Assembly (NCBI RefSeq): GCF_014204945.1
Contig: NZ_JACHMN010000002.1
Location: forward strand, 3,061,001-3,125,000
Origin: Allocatelliglobosispora scoriae
GTDB taxonomy: Bacteria; Actinomycetota; Actinomycetes; Mycobacteriales; Micromonosporaceae
Direction of reading: 5' to 3'
Length of the DNA: 64,000 nt
Of this stretch, positions 17,386 through 26,164 are shown one piece after another. A program made the translations under genes and the position numbers. Within the stretch, counting starts at the first letter, position 1. Each line of letters starts with the position of its first letter. The notes beneath the pieces were generated by a model, which saw only the letters and a program-made list of their open reading frames with translations, made no database searches and was not told the origin of the DNA.

Positions 17386-18686
17386 CCCGTCGCCTCCAGG
17401 ACCGACATCCACAGGTCACCCTTGGGGTCGACCCGGTTGGTCTTGCTGATCGCGAGCGCGATCGGGACGTGCACGAACCGCCCCTGCCACCGCCCCACCA
17501 CCATCGCCGTGCGACCCGCCATCGCCGCGTGCACGGCGGCATGGGCCAACCGGATGCAGTAGACGCTGTCGTAGGGATTCGCCGGTACGCTGCGGATCGC
17601 ATAGCTCGGATCGATGTACTTCATGTTGACCTCGACACCGGCGTCGTCGAAGTGCGCGTTGATCCGGCCCCGCAGGAACTGGCCGATGTCGCGCAGCCGC
17701 CGGTTGCCCGACGCGTCGTGGCTCGTCGCCTCGTGCTGGAGGAACTCCTGCCCGGCGCCCTCCGCCGCGACCACCACGGCATGCCCGCGCTGCTCCACCC
17801 GCCGCCGCAGATGCGCCAGGAAGCCGTTGTCCCCGTCGAGCTCGAACGGCACCTCGGGGATCAGCACATAGTCGGCGTCGTTGTTGGCGAGCGCTGCGTA
17901 GCAGGCGATGAAGCCCGAGTGCCGGCCCATCACGTGCACCAGTCCGACCCCGTTGGGCACCGCCCTCGCCTCGACGTTGGCACCGCGGATCGACTCCGTC
18001 GCCTTCGCGAACGCCGTCTGGAACCCGAAACTCTGATCGATGTAGGGGATGTCGTTGTCGATCGTCTTCGGTACGCCGACCACGGCGATCTTCAACCCCC
18101 GCTCGGCGACCACCTCCGCCAACCGCAGCGCCCCGCGCATCGAGCCGTCGCCGCCGATGACGAACAGGACGTTGATGCTCAGGTGCTCGATGCAGTCGAC
18201 GATCTCGTAGGGATCCTGCTCCCCTCGCGACGTGCCGAGGATCGTCCCGCCGTACTCGTTGATGCCGCGCACACTCTGCGGGGAGAGTTCGGTGACCTCG
18301 CGGCCGTACTTCGAGATGAAGCCCTGGTAGCCGTTGCGGAAGCCGAAGATGCGCTTCACGCCGTAGTGGTTGGTCAGCTCCAGCACGATGCCGCGGATGA
18401 CATCGTTGAGACCCGGGCAGAGGCCACCGCAGGTCACGATGCCGACGCGGGTCTTGGAGGGTTGGAAGAATATCTTCCGTCGGGGGCCGCTGGGCTCGAA
18501 GCCGGGCAGGTCGCTGAGGCTGCCACCGCGGGCCGCGATGAGGTTGGCGGTGTCGTCGAAGAGGACGCGGTCGTTCTCGTCGACATAGTGCTCGGTGGTG
18601 TCGCGCTGCTCCAGGAACTCCGCCAGCGGCGACTCGATCCTGCACTCGCCGAGGGCCTGGATCTCCAGGTCAGACTGCTCCACCAT
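17364..18686 (-). CDS. pfkA: ATP-dependent 6-phosphofructokinase
   Basis: A 440-residue PFK of the long bacterial group. It carries the nucleotide-binding GIVTCGGLCPGLNDVIRG segment near residue 80, GGDGSMRGA near 180, the catalytic PKTIDNDIPYIDQ motif near 210, and MGRHSGFIA near 255. The GGDGS form rather than GGDDx favours ATP over pyrophosphate as phosphate donor. It phosphorylates fructose 6-phosphate in glycolysis. The start MVEQSDLE at 18686 is preferred; the open frame runs on through the tRNA-Arg gene and is not coding there. Confidence 0.93.
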   Translation of the reverse strand: MVEQSDLEIQALGECRIESPLAEFLEQRDTTEHYVDENDRVLFDDTANLIAARGGSLSDLPGFEPSGPRRKIFFQPSKTRVGIVTCGGLCPGLNDVIRGIVLELTNHYGVKRIFGFRNGYQGFISKYGREVTELSPQSVRGINEYGGTILGTSRGEQDPYEIVDCIEHLSINVLFVIGGDGSMRGALRLAEVVAERGLKIAVVGVPKTIDNDIPYIDQSFGFQTAFAKATESIRGANVEARAVPNGVGLVHVMGRHSGFIACYAALANNDADYVLIPEVPFELDGDNGFLAHLRRRVEQRGHAVVVAAEGAGQEFLQHEATSHDASGNRRLRDIGQFLRGRINAHFDDAGVEVNMKYIDPSYAIRSVPANPYDSVYCIRLAHAAVHAAMAGRTAMVVGRWQGRFVHVPIALAISKTNRVDPKGDLWMSVLEATGQPRRFG

Positions 18687-18842
18687 CGCGAACTCCCACC
18701 AGCCGATTTCGTAGCCGGCCGCGACGGTGCGGACCCTCGGATCGAGGCTAGCGTGAAGATGTTTCGCCGTCACGACCCGTGCGGTTGATCGTGGGGAACC
18801 CAGAGGCGGAGGTTGGTCGGTCAGCGGTAGGCTGTGCGCTGC

Positions 18843-18915
18843 GCCCTCGTAGCTCAGGGGATAGAGCGACGGTTTCCTAAACCGCAGGCCGCAGGTTCGA
18901 TTCCTGCCGGGGGCA
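18843..18915 (+). tRNA. tRNA-Arg (anticodon CCT), AICE integration target
   Basis: The acceptor GCCCTCG pairs with CGGGGGC, the D-arm is GCTC/GAGC, the anticodon loop TTCCTAA carries CCT (reading AGG), and the T-arm is GCAGGTTCGATTCCTGC. CCA is not encoded. From base 32 of the tRNA to the 3' end the sequence is duplicated at 35512-35557, so the 3' half now belongs to the integrated element and the gene remains functional. Confidence 0.95.
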
Positions 18916-18919
18916 CCCA
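18874..18919 (+). other. attL
   Basis: A 46-bp sequence from the anticodon loop to just beyond the tRNA 3' end, identical to 35512-35557. It is the tRNA-side junction, next to int. Confidence 0.93.
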
Positions 18920-19022
18920 CACGATCAGGGAATCTCCACCCCGACCAGCAAAGACTTCCGATGGTCGATATGTCGCCGCATGCAGCCGGATGCCACCCAC
19001 AGCCCCCGTTTGCCAGGGGTCC

Positions 19023-19043
19023 CGGCAAATACGCGGAATGATC
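19023..19043 (+). repeat. 21-bp subterminal direct repeat, left copy
   Basis: The 21 bases starting CGGCAAATACGCGGAATG recur exactly and in the same orientation at 35421-35441, inside the other end of the element. Here the first bases also form an inverted repeat with TTTGCC at about 19009-19014. Confidence 0.85.
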
Positions 19044-19072
19044 ATGACTGACGTTTCCGCAGGTGAACAAGA

Positions 19073-19102
19073 GAAAACCGGCCGGGAGTCCGGCCGGTTT
19101 TC
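19073..19102 (-). terminator. Strong intrinsic terminator after int
   Basis: A 13-bp perfect stem, GAAAACCGGCCGG and its complement, with loop GAGT. A/T runs flank both sides, so it can act in both directions. It lies 14 bases after the integrase stop and insulates the element from tRNA-Arg transcription. Confidence 0.88.
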
Positions 19103-19116
19103 GGGTCGCCCAATGA

Positions 19117-20499
19117 TCACTCGGATTGATCCTCAAGACCTCGCTCAATCCGCCCGTTGATCGTCTCGTCCTCGCCATGGATGCACTTGGCATAGATCTT
19201 GAGCAGCACCTCGACGGAGTGCCCTGCTCGACTGGCGACGTTCGGCGCCGGGACGCCGGAGTTCAGCCACAGCGACACGCCAGCATGGCGCAGGTCGTAC
19301 GGCGTCTCCGCGAGAACCGAGCTCGCCTGTTCTGGGGTCAGCGCGATCTCTCTCGCCTGCTTCCACACCCGGCGATAAGTCGACGACGCCACCGGCCTGC
19401 CATTGGCGCTACGAAATAGCCTGCCATCATCGGCAGCACCGAACAGCTCGATGTGCGCGCGAAGCAGCAGGACGAGGACCGGAGGAATGGGGACACCGCG
19501 TACTTCCCTCTCGTCCCGGTGCTTGAGCCCCCGCCTGTCATGGACCTCGCCGGAATCCGTGAACTTCTTCCCCGCCTCCGGCCGGTTATGGCCGACTGTC
19601 AGCTTGCCCCACCCCGCCTGCGGCAGGTGGCAGTCCTGCTGCCGCAGACCCAGCGCTTCCCCTGGACGCAAGGCCGCGTAGTAGAGACAGGCGAAGAACG
19701 CGACGAGGAGCTTGCCCCGATCGGCGATCCGGTCACCGACGAAGCCCACAGCGATGAGCAGCGCCGTCATCTGGCGCGGGTTGGCAACAACACGGCTGTC
19801 CACCGCTTCGACGACGCTGGTCTTGCGAGTCCGCACGCGGAGCCGGTCGATCGGGTTGGAGTCCAGCAGCTCCAGCTCGACGGCGAACTCAAGCACGTTG
19901 TAGAACACGGCCCGCTTCCGGCGCCTAGTCGTAGCCGCGGCCGCCTTGCCATCCATCAATCTGCCCACAGCCTCAAGGCCCGCCCGGGTGACAACAGCGT
20001 CGGCCAGCGAAGAAAGCGGAACCGAGCGCTCCACCACCCAAGCGAGCACACCGAGATCACAGGCATCTGGCTTCGCGCTCGGGATGAAGTGGGCAGCCAG
20101 AACCCGCCGCAGCACATCTGCTTCTGGACAGCCAGCATCGTCGACCACCAACGCCGGAGTGACCGTGATCAGGGCATCGATCATGCTGCTGCGCGACTTC
20201 GCGGCGGCATCCGGCCACTTCATCGCGACATACCGGGCCGCGAAGTCCATCCACGTCTCGCCGACCGGGGCCAGCGCCAGCTCGACCATCGAATCGGGCA
20301 GGCCGGTGACAGTATCGAACGCTTCACCGGCGTTGACGGCCTTCTTCAGATCGGTCCGATAGTTGTCGGCCAGCGACCGGGTCGCGAACGTGGCCGACTG
20401 CTCCTCGTGGGCGACAATCCAGCGGACCGTATAGGACTTGCGCCCCTTCGCCAGCTTATTGACCTTGATCGCCCAGACACGGACGCTGTAGCTCTTCAT
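19117..20499 (-). CDS. int: AICE tyrosine-recombinase integrase
   Basis: A 460-residue site-specific recombinase that inserts and excises the element at tRNA-Arg. Catalytic residues visible are Arg278 (YYAALRPGEAL), Arg404 (YDLRHAG, with Tyr401 where the first His of the HxxR box usually lies), His427 (RAGHS) and the nucleophile Tyr436 (KIYAK). The N-terminal half holds the arm- and core-binding domains. The ATG at 20499 overlaps the xis stop (ATGA); the open frame extends to 20775 but that part is the xis and rep region in another frame. It is the last gene of the backbone string. Confidence 0.95.
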   Translation of the reverse strand: MKSYSVRVWAIKVNKLAKGRKSYTVRWIVAHEEQSATFATRSLADNYRTDLKKAVNAGEAFDTVTGLPDSMVELALAPVGETWMDFAARYVAMKWPDAAAKSRSSMIDALITVTPALVVDDAGCPEADVLRRVLAAHFIPSAKPDACDLGVLAWVVERSVPLSSLADAVVTRAGLEAVGRLMDGKAAAATTRRRKRAVFYNVLEFAVELELLDSNPIDRLRVRTRKTSVVEAVDSRVVANPRQMTALLIAVGFVGDRIADRGKLLVAFFACLYYAALRPGEALGLRQQDCHLPQAGWGKLTVGHNRPEAGKKFTDSGEVHDRRGLKHRDEREVRGVPIPPVLVLLLRAHIELFGAADDGRLFRSANGRPVASSTYRRVWKQAREIALTPEQASSVLAETPYDLRHAGVSLWLNSGVPAPNVASRAGHSVEVLLKIYAKCIHGEDETINGRIERGLEDQSE

Positions 20500-20708
20500 G
20501 CCGCCACCTGCTCCCTGTGGCTGTCCAGCCACTCCTTGAAGTCGCTGCGATGGATGCGCAGTTCGCCGTTGGGCAGCCGGATGCAGATCGGGGCTTTGCC
20601 GGTCTCGCGCCAGCGGTAGAAGGTGCGTTTCGACAGCGGACGCAGCACGTGCAGGACATCGGGAACAGTCATCAGGTCGTCGTCGGTGTGGGTGGCTGTG
20701 CTGCTCAT
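20496..20708 (-). CDS. xis: Excisionase (helix-turn-helix)
   Basis: A 70-residue protein with a MerR/Xis-type winged helix (MTVPDVLHVLRPLSKRTFYRWRE, then GELRIHRSDFKEWL). It directs the integrase toward excision. The start overlaps the rep stop (ATGA) and the stop overlaps the int start (ATGA), so rep, xis and int are translated as a coupled set, as in pSAM2-type elements. Confidence 0.92.
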   Translation of the reverse strand: MSSTATHTDDDLMTVPDVLHVLRPLSKRTFYRWRETGKAPICIRLPNGELRIHRSDFKEWLDSHREQVAA

Positions 20709-22594
20709 GGCCGGGTCTCCTTTCGGGTTGGTGGGTTGGTCGTGGCGGAGCCGATTTCGTGGGCGATGGCGTCAAGGCCTGCTTGACGGCGTTCGCGGGC
20801 GAGGGCGGCGGCGGTCATGGCGAGTACGGCGTCGGCGGTGGTGTGCCAGCCGACGCCTGCGAAGGTGAGCGATCCGACGATCAGCGTGGTGTCGTCGAGG
20901 TCGAACCCGTCCGGTTGCGGGTGCTCGGCGAGCTCGGCGGCGGAGACCTCGAAGCGCCGGTAGGCGACGCGGGCGCCTCGGAGTTCGGCGAAGGTGACGG
21001 AGTAGCGGCGGGCTTTGGTGAGGAAGTGCCCGCCGAAGCCGAGCATGTGCGCCCACCGGCGGAGCCGGGCGTAATCCTCGGGCGACGGCCCGGAGGATTT
21101 CCTGTTAGAGGTGTGGCCGGCTGTGGTGTCGGCGGGAGATTCTGCGGTGCCGGTCATGCGGGCGTAGGCGGTGTTGGCGCGTTCGGTGAGTTCCTGGCAG
21201 AGGCAGACGGCGTAGCGGGTGGTCTGCTCGCAGTGCTGGCAGGTCCACCGTTCCCGGAACCCCGGCCCCGCCTTCACCGGGTGGGGTCGTTGGGCGTAGG
21301 GGGTGCCGAGAGTGAGGGGTCGGCCGAGGTACCAGCACGCGGCGATGAGGCGGGCGATGTGGTCGCCGTCGTGGTCGGCGTAGTCGTCGATGTCGTCGGC
21401 GGTGAGCCGGGTCGACCGGTGTCCGGTGGCCTCGGTGGACTTGGTGGCGTACTTGGCGATGTATCCGGCGACCATGCTGTCGGTGAGCTCGCCGCCGGTG
21501 GCGTTGATCGGTTTGACGTCGACCTGGGTGCCCCATGCCATCTCCCACCCGGACGGGTTGCCGTCGGTGTCGTGGTGGTCGGGATGGTGCGGGGTGGTGA
21601 AGGTGATGTCGGCGGCGGCCCGGATCGCGTCGTCGAGGTCGTCGTGGGTGAACCCGTCCGGCGGGGGGACGACCGCGGTGGGGTCGCCGGGGTCGACGCC
21701 GTCGAGGCGCAGCAGGACGTGGAAGTGCACGGCGCCCCGGATCTGGAACTCGCTAGCTTTGCCGTGCGAGACGCGGACGGGTGCCTTGGTGATGGCGTTC
21801 CCGGTGACCGGGTGGTACCCGACGATGACCCGTGGGATCCCGCGACGCTTCGCGAGCTTGGTCAGGAACCTTTCGATGGCCTGTTTGGTGCGGCGCCACA
21901 GCTCCCCGGCGTACAGGTTCCAGACGACCTGGTGGTCGTGGTCGTAGCAGTCCAGGCACAGGGGTTGGCCGAGGCGGGGGTCGCTGGTCTCGTGGCGGGC
22001 GAAGCACGCGGTCCGGGTGCCGTGGCCGCAGACGGTGGGGTTGGTGCCGGTGCGTGCGTGGCAGGGTTCGGCGCGGCAGTCGCAGCGGCGCCGGTCGCGG
22101 CATGTGTGGCGCTTGACCACGCGGTGGTGGACGGTCCCGAACGGCGGTGCGGTGAACGTGGCGAACACCGCCGGGTGGGCGGTGACCGAGGTGGGGATGC
22201 CTTTGCCGCCGATGAGTCCGGCGCGGAGCAGCTGGTAGGCGTCGGACTGGTAGGTGCGGGCGCAGGAGGGGCAGACGGTGGCGCGCCGGTTGCCGCAGGC
22301 CTTGTAGATGGTGCCGTCGGGCATCTGCGCCGTCGCCCGGGCGATCGGGGCGTGGGTGGTCGGGTCGGTGCCGGGGACGGTGCCGGACAGGCGGATGGGG
22401 CGGGTGCATTCGGCGGCGGGGCGGACGTGATCGAGCCACTGGGGGTAGTCGGGGCGGGCGGCCCGGTCCAGGGCGGCGGGCAGGAACGTGTTCCCGACGA
22501 GGTTGGGAAACGTGTACCGGTCGACGGGTTCGGGGTTCGAGACCGCACCCCGGGCCGGGAAGGCACGGGGTACGGCGTCCAGCATCGAAACCAT
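20705..22594 (-). CDS. repSA: RepSA-type rolling-circle replication initiator
   Basis: A 629-residue initiator from MVSMLDAVPR at 22594. The HUH metal motif is GAVHFHVLL (His290, His292) and the candidate nicking tyrosines are in GYIAKYATKS (Tyr378, Tyr382). Zinc-ribbon cysteines surround VCPSCARTY near residue 108, and further Cys/His clusters occur at 165-217. It nicks the double-strand origin and starts autonomous replication of the excised circle. The ATG overlaps the stop of the upstream small gene (TGATG). The longer frame to 22696 would intrude into that gene. Confidence 0.9.
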   Translation of the reverse strand: MVSMLDAVPRAFPARGAVSNPEPVDRYTFPNLVGNTFLPAALDRAARPDYPQWLDHVRPAAECTRPIRLSGTVPGTDPTTHAPIARATAQMPDGTIYKACGNRRATVCPSCARTYQSDAYQLLRAGLIGGKGIPTSVTAHPAVFATFTAPPFGTVHHRVVKRHTCRDRRRCDCRAEPCHARTGTNPTVCGHGTRTACFARHETSDPRLGQPLCLDCYDHDHQVVWNLYAGELWRRTKQAIERFLTKLAKRRGIPRVIVGYHPVTGNAITKAPVRVSHGKASEFQIRGAVHFHVLLRLDGVDPGDPTAVVPPPDGFTHDDLDDAIRAAADITFTTPHHPDHHDTDGNPSGWEMAWGTQVDVKPINATGGELTDSMVAGYIAKYATKSTEATGHRSTRLTADDIDDYADHDGDHIARLIAACWYLGRPLTLGTPYAQRPHPVKAGPGFRERWTCQHCEQTTRYAVCLCQELTERANTAYARMTGTAESPADTTAGHTSNRKSSGPSPEDYARLRRWAHMLGFGGHFLTKARRYSVTFAELRGARVAYRRFEVSAAELAEHPQPDGFDLDDTTLIVGSLTFAGVGWHTTADAVLAMTAAALARERRQAGLDAIAHEIGSATTNPPTRKETRP

Positions 22595-22890
22595 CAGCAC
22601 CCGACCGTGGCCGGAATGCGGTGAGCAGGGCCCTCGTATCCGGCATGGTGGTAGTGCTCGGTCACCACGACGACGAGGTTCCTGCAGGCCTGGCACTGCC
22701 GGTGGTGCGGCTCATGCCGACCACAGGCGATCACCGCCGTCGCGTTCCCGCAGCGGACGGTGACCGGCGACCGGCACTCACCGCCGGGGATGACGTAGGC
22801 GATGTACTGCGCCCGGTCGCACTCGTGCCGAGTGTGGTCGGCCGGACACAGGTGGGTCAGGATCGACACGTCGACCCCGTAGACGGTCAC
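22594..22890 (-). CDS. Small Cys/His-rich protein, putative zinc-binding
   Basis: A 98-residue protein read from a GTG that overlaps the stop of the SpdB-like gene (GTGA). It has Cys/His pairs spread along its length: LCPADHTRHEC, GECRSP, VRCGN, ACGRHEPHHRQCQACR. These suggest one or two zinc ribbons. I recognise no named family; similar short zinc proteins accompany rep in other AICEs. It is coupled to rep by TGATG. Confidence 0.78.
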   Translation of the reverse strand: MTVYGVDVSILTHLCPADHTRHECDRAQYIAYVIPGGECRSPVTVRCGNATAVIACGRHEPHHRQCQACRNLVVVVTEHYHHAGYEGPAHRIPATVGC

Positions 22891-23696
22891 CGGGCACCTG
22901 CCGTGATCTGCACGGCGTGGCCGTTGACGTGAGCCGGAACCGCCGGTTCGACCACTGTGGTGGTGGGTTCGATGGCGGCCAGGAGCAGCCGGGCGACGCC
23001 CGGGGTGACGTTGATGGCGGCGGCGAGGTCGTCGCCGGTCATCCGCTCGTGCGGGTGGGTGTTGGCGTGGTTCGCCGTGGCGAACTGGGCGGCCCGGATC
23101 AGGTGCGCGGGAAGCGCGACCGGGTCGTCGCCGACGACGGTGTCGGCTGGGGTGTCATGGTGATGGTGGGTCGCGGCCGGCGGATACGCGGAGTCAGCCC
23201 GCTGTGGGGTGACCGGCGTCGAAAAGGCCGGCTGTGTGGTGGTGTCGGCGGGTGCCGTGGTGGGTTCGGTGGTGCGGTTGCCGAGGACGAGTAGGGCGCT
23301 GGTCGCCATGACCATGAGCCCGTCGACGGCGAGGGGGCCGAGGATGCTGACGATGGCGTCTTCGCCGTAGAACCGCAGCAGACTGGAGAGGTGCCGGTAG
23401 GAGACGAGTCCGGCGACGAGGGCGACGGGGAGCATGCCGCCGAAGCGCATCACGCTCCACCACAGGCCCTCGGGCCAGCGGACCCGGGCGAGGATCTCCA
23501 CGGCGATGAACAGGATCACCGGCCAGACGATGGAACCGGCGACAGCGCCGGGATTGGGTGCCCAGGTATCCGGCGCACCGGCCGGGGGCACGAAGGAGTG
23601 GGCGACGTTCGCGGCGATGCTGATACCGCCGCCGAGGATCGTCCCGGTGTAGGCCCAGCCGCGGCCCCGGGTGCTGGGGTTGGGTGTGGTGGTCAT
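22887..23696 (-). CDS. SpdB/DUF2637-like membrane protein (plasmid spread)
   Basis: A 269-residue protein with four membrane helices between residues about 20 and 150 (GTILGGGISIAANVAHSF, VWPVILFIAVEIL, MLPVALVAGLVSY, LAVDGLMVMATSALLVL), then a Thr/Pro-rich linker and a soluble winged-helix-like C-terminus. This matches the DUF2637/SpdB proteins of actinomycete plasmids, which aid spreading of the element between mycelial compartments. The ATG at 23696 overlaps the preceding stop (ATGA). Confidence 0.82.
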   Translation of the reverse strand: MTTTPNPSTRGRGWAYTGTILGGGISIAANVAHSFVPPAGAPDTWAPNPGAVAGSIVWPVILFIAVEILARVRWPEGLWWSVMRFGGMLPVALVAGLVSYRHLSSLLRFYGEDAIVSILGPLAVDGLMVMATSALLVLGNRTTEPTTAPADTTTQPAFSTPVTPQRADSAYPPAATHHHHDTPADTVVGDDPVALPAHLIRAAQFATANHANTHPHERMTGDDLAAAINVTPGVARLLLAAIEPTTTVVEPAVPAHVNGHAVQITAGAR

Positions 23697-24052
23697 AGCT
23701 GCGCCGCCTCGTCGGCGTGGTCGCAGCCCAGGGTGTGGTGGACCAGGCCGAGCCGGTCGGCGGGGTCCAGGGGCATGAGCCCGGTGATCCCGTAGCACTC
23801 GTGGCAGCGGGTGAGGATCATGCCGACGGCGCGGGCCTTGAGGGCGAGGCAGGCCTCGCAGTACCCGTACGGGTTGCCCGGTACGGGGACCGGGAACACG
23901 GCGGTGGTGTCGCAGAAGTCGCAGCGCTCACCGCAGGTGAGGCAGGCCCGGTTGACCGGTCCGAGGATGCCCCGGGTACCGGCCGGGCGCAGCCCGTCAG
24001 CGCACTGGTCGGTGCACTCGTGGTCGTTGATGAACAGGGTGTCGAAGTACAT
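23693..24052 (-). CDS. Cysteine-rich protein with several CxxC motifs
   Basis: A 119-residue protein from MYFDTLFIND. It has HECTDQC near the start, CLTCGERCDFC near residue 35, CEACLA near 68 and CHECYG near 84, enough for two treble-clef or zinc-ribbon folds. Function unknown. It overlaps its neighbours by ATGA and TGATG, within the coupled backbone string. Confidence 0.75.
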   Translation of the reverse strand: MYFDTLFINDHECTDQCADGLRPAGTRGILGPVNRACLTCGERCDFCDTTAVFPVPVPGNPYGYCEACLALKARAVGMILTRCHECYGITGLMPLDPADRLGLVHHTLGCDHADEAAQL

Positions 24053-24444
24053 CAGTGCCGCCCTCCGATAGGGGTGCAGTCGAGGCATGCGCCGGTCCGG
24101 CGCGGGATGTAATAGGTCTTGACCTGCGTGCAGGTCGGGCAGGTCCGCCGCGCGGTCAAAGCCGCGGTAATGGCGTCCAGCTGCCTCGGGGTGGCGGTCC
24201 GCTTCGGGCGGGCCAGCGCCGTGTCGTAGAGGTAGGCGACCCGCTGGGTTGTGCGGTGCCGCCACATGAGCTGCGCGACCGGGTCGTGACCGCCCGGACT
24301 GAGCCCCGCAGAACGGAGCTGGCGCCGGGTGGCAAGGCCTTCCGGGGCGCAGAGGTACGGGAACGTCGGCAGGCCGAACGTCTCCCCGTCGGGGTCGTAG
24401 AACTCCGTGAACTGCCCCGTCGGGCGCACGACCGTGGCCGTCAT
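24052..24444 (-). CDS. RRQRL-motif-type zinc-binding protein
   Basis: A 130-residue protein from MTATVVRPTG. It carries the FPYLCAPEGLATRRQLRSAGL segment and the C-terminal CPTCTQVK...CLDC zinc ribbon typical of a short protein found in many AICE and actinomycete plasmid operons, where its function is unknown. The longer frame to 24510 would run into the HTH gene upstream; the chosen ATG overlaps that stop (ATGA). Confidence 0.8.
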   Translation of the reverse strand: MTATVVRPTGQFTEFYDPDGETFGLPTFPYLCAPEGLATRRQLRSAGLSPGGHDPVAQLMWRHRTTQRVAYLYDTALARPKRTATPRQLDAITAALTARRTCPTCTQVKTYYIPRRTGACLDCTPIGGRH

Positions 24445-24776
24445 GGCTTGCCCCAGCGCTGCTGGGCGGCCTGCTTGCTGATACCGAGGCGGCGGGCGAT
24501 CTCCGCCCACGAGTACACGTACGGCTCGGCCCGCAGGCCCCGCACGGCGTCATTGATCGCCTCGTCCAGTGCCGAGGACAGGTTGATGAGGTCGGTGAGG
24601 GCCTCCACGTCACCGGCCGCGACGCGGCGGGCATGGGCGCGGATGATCCGGCGGCAGAACGACGCGAAGTCGCGGTTCTCCACCGCTTTCGTCGGCTTGC
24701 GCCGCTGGGCGGGAACGGTCAAGGAGACGTTGACGGCGATATCGCCATCACCGGCGGTCTGCGGTGTGGGGTTCAT
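24441..24776 (-). CDS. Small helix-turn-helix protein
   Basis: A 111-residue protein whose last 30 residues form a sigma-region-4-like helix-turn-helix (YSWAEIARRLGISKQAAQQRWG). The middle is helical. Similar proteins occur in AICE backbones and may regulate transfer or replication genes. Start and stop overlap the neighbouring genes by ATGA. Confidence 0.8.
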   Translation of the reverse strand: MNPTPQTAGDGDIAVNVSLTVPAQRRKPTKAVENRDFASFCRRIIRAHARRVAAGDVEALTDLINLSSALDEAINDAVRGLRAEPYVYSWAEIARRLGISKQAAQQRWGKP

Positions 24777-25120
24777 GCGGCGGACCGCCCCACGTGCCAG
24801 CCCTCATGGGCGGGGACCGGACGGGTGTCCGATTCCGGGTTGTCCCGGGTGTAGGTGAAAGCGGCCTGGTCACGGTGCATGACCAGGGCGACCGCGATGC
24901 GTTCGATCGCGGTGTCGTGGAACGCGCCCATGGTCGCGGCGGCGGACTCGGTCCGGGGCTGCTGGGCCAGGAGATAGGCGGTGTAGAGCAACTCCACGGC
25001 GGAGGTCATCACATCCAGGGGGCTGGAATCGGCGAGCTTCCGCAGGGTGTGGTCAGGGATCAGACCCAGATCGACAGCGTCGATCGCGGCCTGTAATTGG
25101 GTAGGGTTCAAGACAGCCAC
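24773..25120 (-). CDS. Hypothetical AICE protein
   Basis: A 115-residue mostly helical protein starting MAVLNPTQLQAAIDAVDLG, without cysteines or membrane segments. I do not recognise a family. It is the first gene of the nine-gene overlapping string that ends with int. About 100 bases without an obvious gene separate it from the FtsK-like gene upstream. Confidence 0.7.
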   Translation of the reverse strand: MAVLNPTQLQAAIDAVDLGLIPDHTLRKLADSSPLDVMTSAVELLYTAYLLAQQPRTESAAATMGAFHDTAIERIAVALVMHRDQAAFTYTRDNPESDTRPVPAHEGWHVGRSAA

Positions 25121-25223
25121 GTCCTCTCAATGGGGGTGTGTGGTTGGCCGTCGGGACCAGCTCTGTGCCTGCAAGCTGATGGCTGGTCTCGGCGGTGCTA
25201 TTGGTGGCGGTAGCGGTGGCCTG

Positions 25224-26069
25224 TCATGCCGTCACGGACTGTGGGCGGCGGATCCAGGCGGCGTGGTTGGCGATGTCGATGATCTGCGCGTCGTCGAGGT
25301 ACGCGACTTTGATCCGACGGGGTGTGCCGTCCTCGGCGAGGAGGTACGCGGCGCCCTGGTTGGTGGGGTCGATGTCGTTGGCGGAGTAGCCCTGCTCGGC
25401 CCATCCGTGGCCCAGGACGATGTTGCTGGTGTTGGGTGTGGTGCAGCGGAAAGCTGCCCGGAACCCGAACAGGTCCCGCAGGCTGGTCGGGATGATGTCG
25501 AACGACGGCCGCTGGGTCGCGGCGATGACCGGCATCGCGCACGCACGCCCCCGGGCGACGATGTCTCGCAGGAGCGAGGAGAACTCCTCCTGCTCGGCCT
25601 TGGTGCCGGTGGTGGCCGAGTAGAACGCGATCTCGTCGAACACACTGGTGATCACCGTGAGGCCGTCCGAAGGGACGATCTTGCGGCGCTGGTGGGCGTC
25701 GAGCCACGCGTACCGGTTGTCCATCACCACGGCCAGGCGCCGCAGCACCGACAGGGCGTGCTTGATGTTCGGGCCGACGAACTCGTCGGCGCAGTCGCGC
25801 CACAGCCCGAGCTCGACCCTTTTGGCGTCGAACAGCACCAGGCGGGTGTCGGCAGAGTAGGCGGCATGGGCGCAGATCCCGTTCAGGAGCCCGGACTTGC
25901 CGCCGCCGGGTTCACCTCCGACGAGGAGGTTGCGGTAGATGACCTCGATGTAGACCGGGGCACCGAACTCGTCGATCCCGAGATAGATCGGGTCGAACAT
26001 CGACATCGACGGGGCGACCGGCACCGAAACCTCCAAGGCCCCAACGGGCCGGTCCGTGGTGATGGTCAT
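25224..26069 (-). CDS. FtsK/SpoIIIE-type DNA translocase (TraB/TraSA-like)
   Basis: A 281-residue P-loop ATPase. Walker A is GGEPGGGKS (residues 51-59), Walker B ends FDE (Asp145, Glu146), and QRPSFDIIP plus RTTP-like FRCTTPNTSN segments follow, all FtsK-family marks. It should pump double-stranded DNA between mycelia, the transfer mode of AICEs. It has no membrane helices of its own, and the gene upstream encodes a helix-rich protein of 310 residues that could supply the membrane part. Confidence 0.9.
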   Translation of the reverse strand: MTITTDRPVGALEVSVPVAPSMSMFDPIYLGIDEFGAPVYIEVIYRNLLVGGEPGGGKSGLLNGICAHAAYSADTRLVLFDAKRVELGLWRDCADEFVGPNIKHALSVLRRLAVVMDNRYAWLDAHQRRKIVPSDGLTVITSVFDEIAFYSATTGTKAEQEEFSSLLRDIVARGRACAMPVIAATQRPSFDIIPTSLRDLFGFRAAFRCTTPNTSNIVLGHGWAEQGYSANDIDPTNQGAAYLLAEDGTPRRIKVAYLDDAQIIDIANHAAWIRRPQSVTA

Positions 26070-26164
26070 GGATGTGTTCCTTCCGTGGAAAGGGTGCGGG
26101 GAGCCACGCGAGGCGGCCCCCCGCGCTGGAAGAAGCGGTCAACAGGGTGTTGACGGTGCGTGGA

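Noticed and set aside
18854-19120. Minus-strand open frame across tRNA-Arg encoding a PAGIEPAACGLGNR-type peptide
   Set aside because: This peptide is the well-known spurious translation of tRNA sequence; the region is the tRNA-Arg gene and attL.
22594-22696. Longer start for the replication initiator
   Set aside because: It would overlap the Cys/His-rich gene by 100 bases; the TGATG junction at 22594 fits the coupled string.
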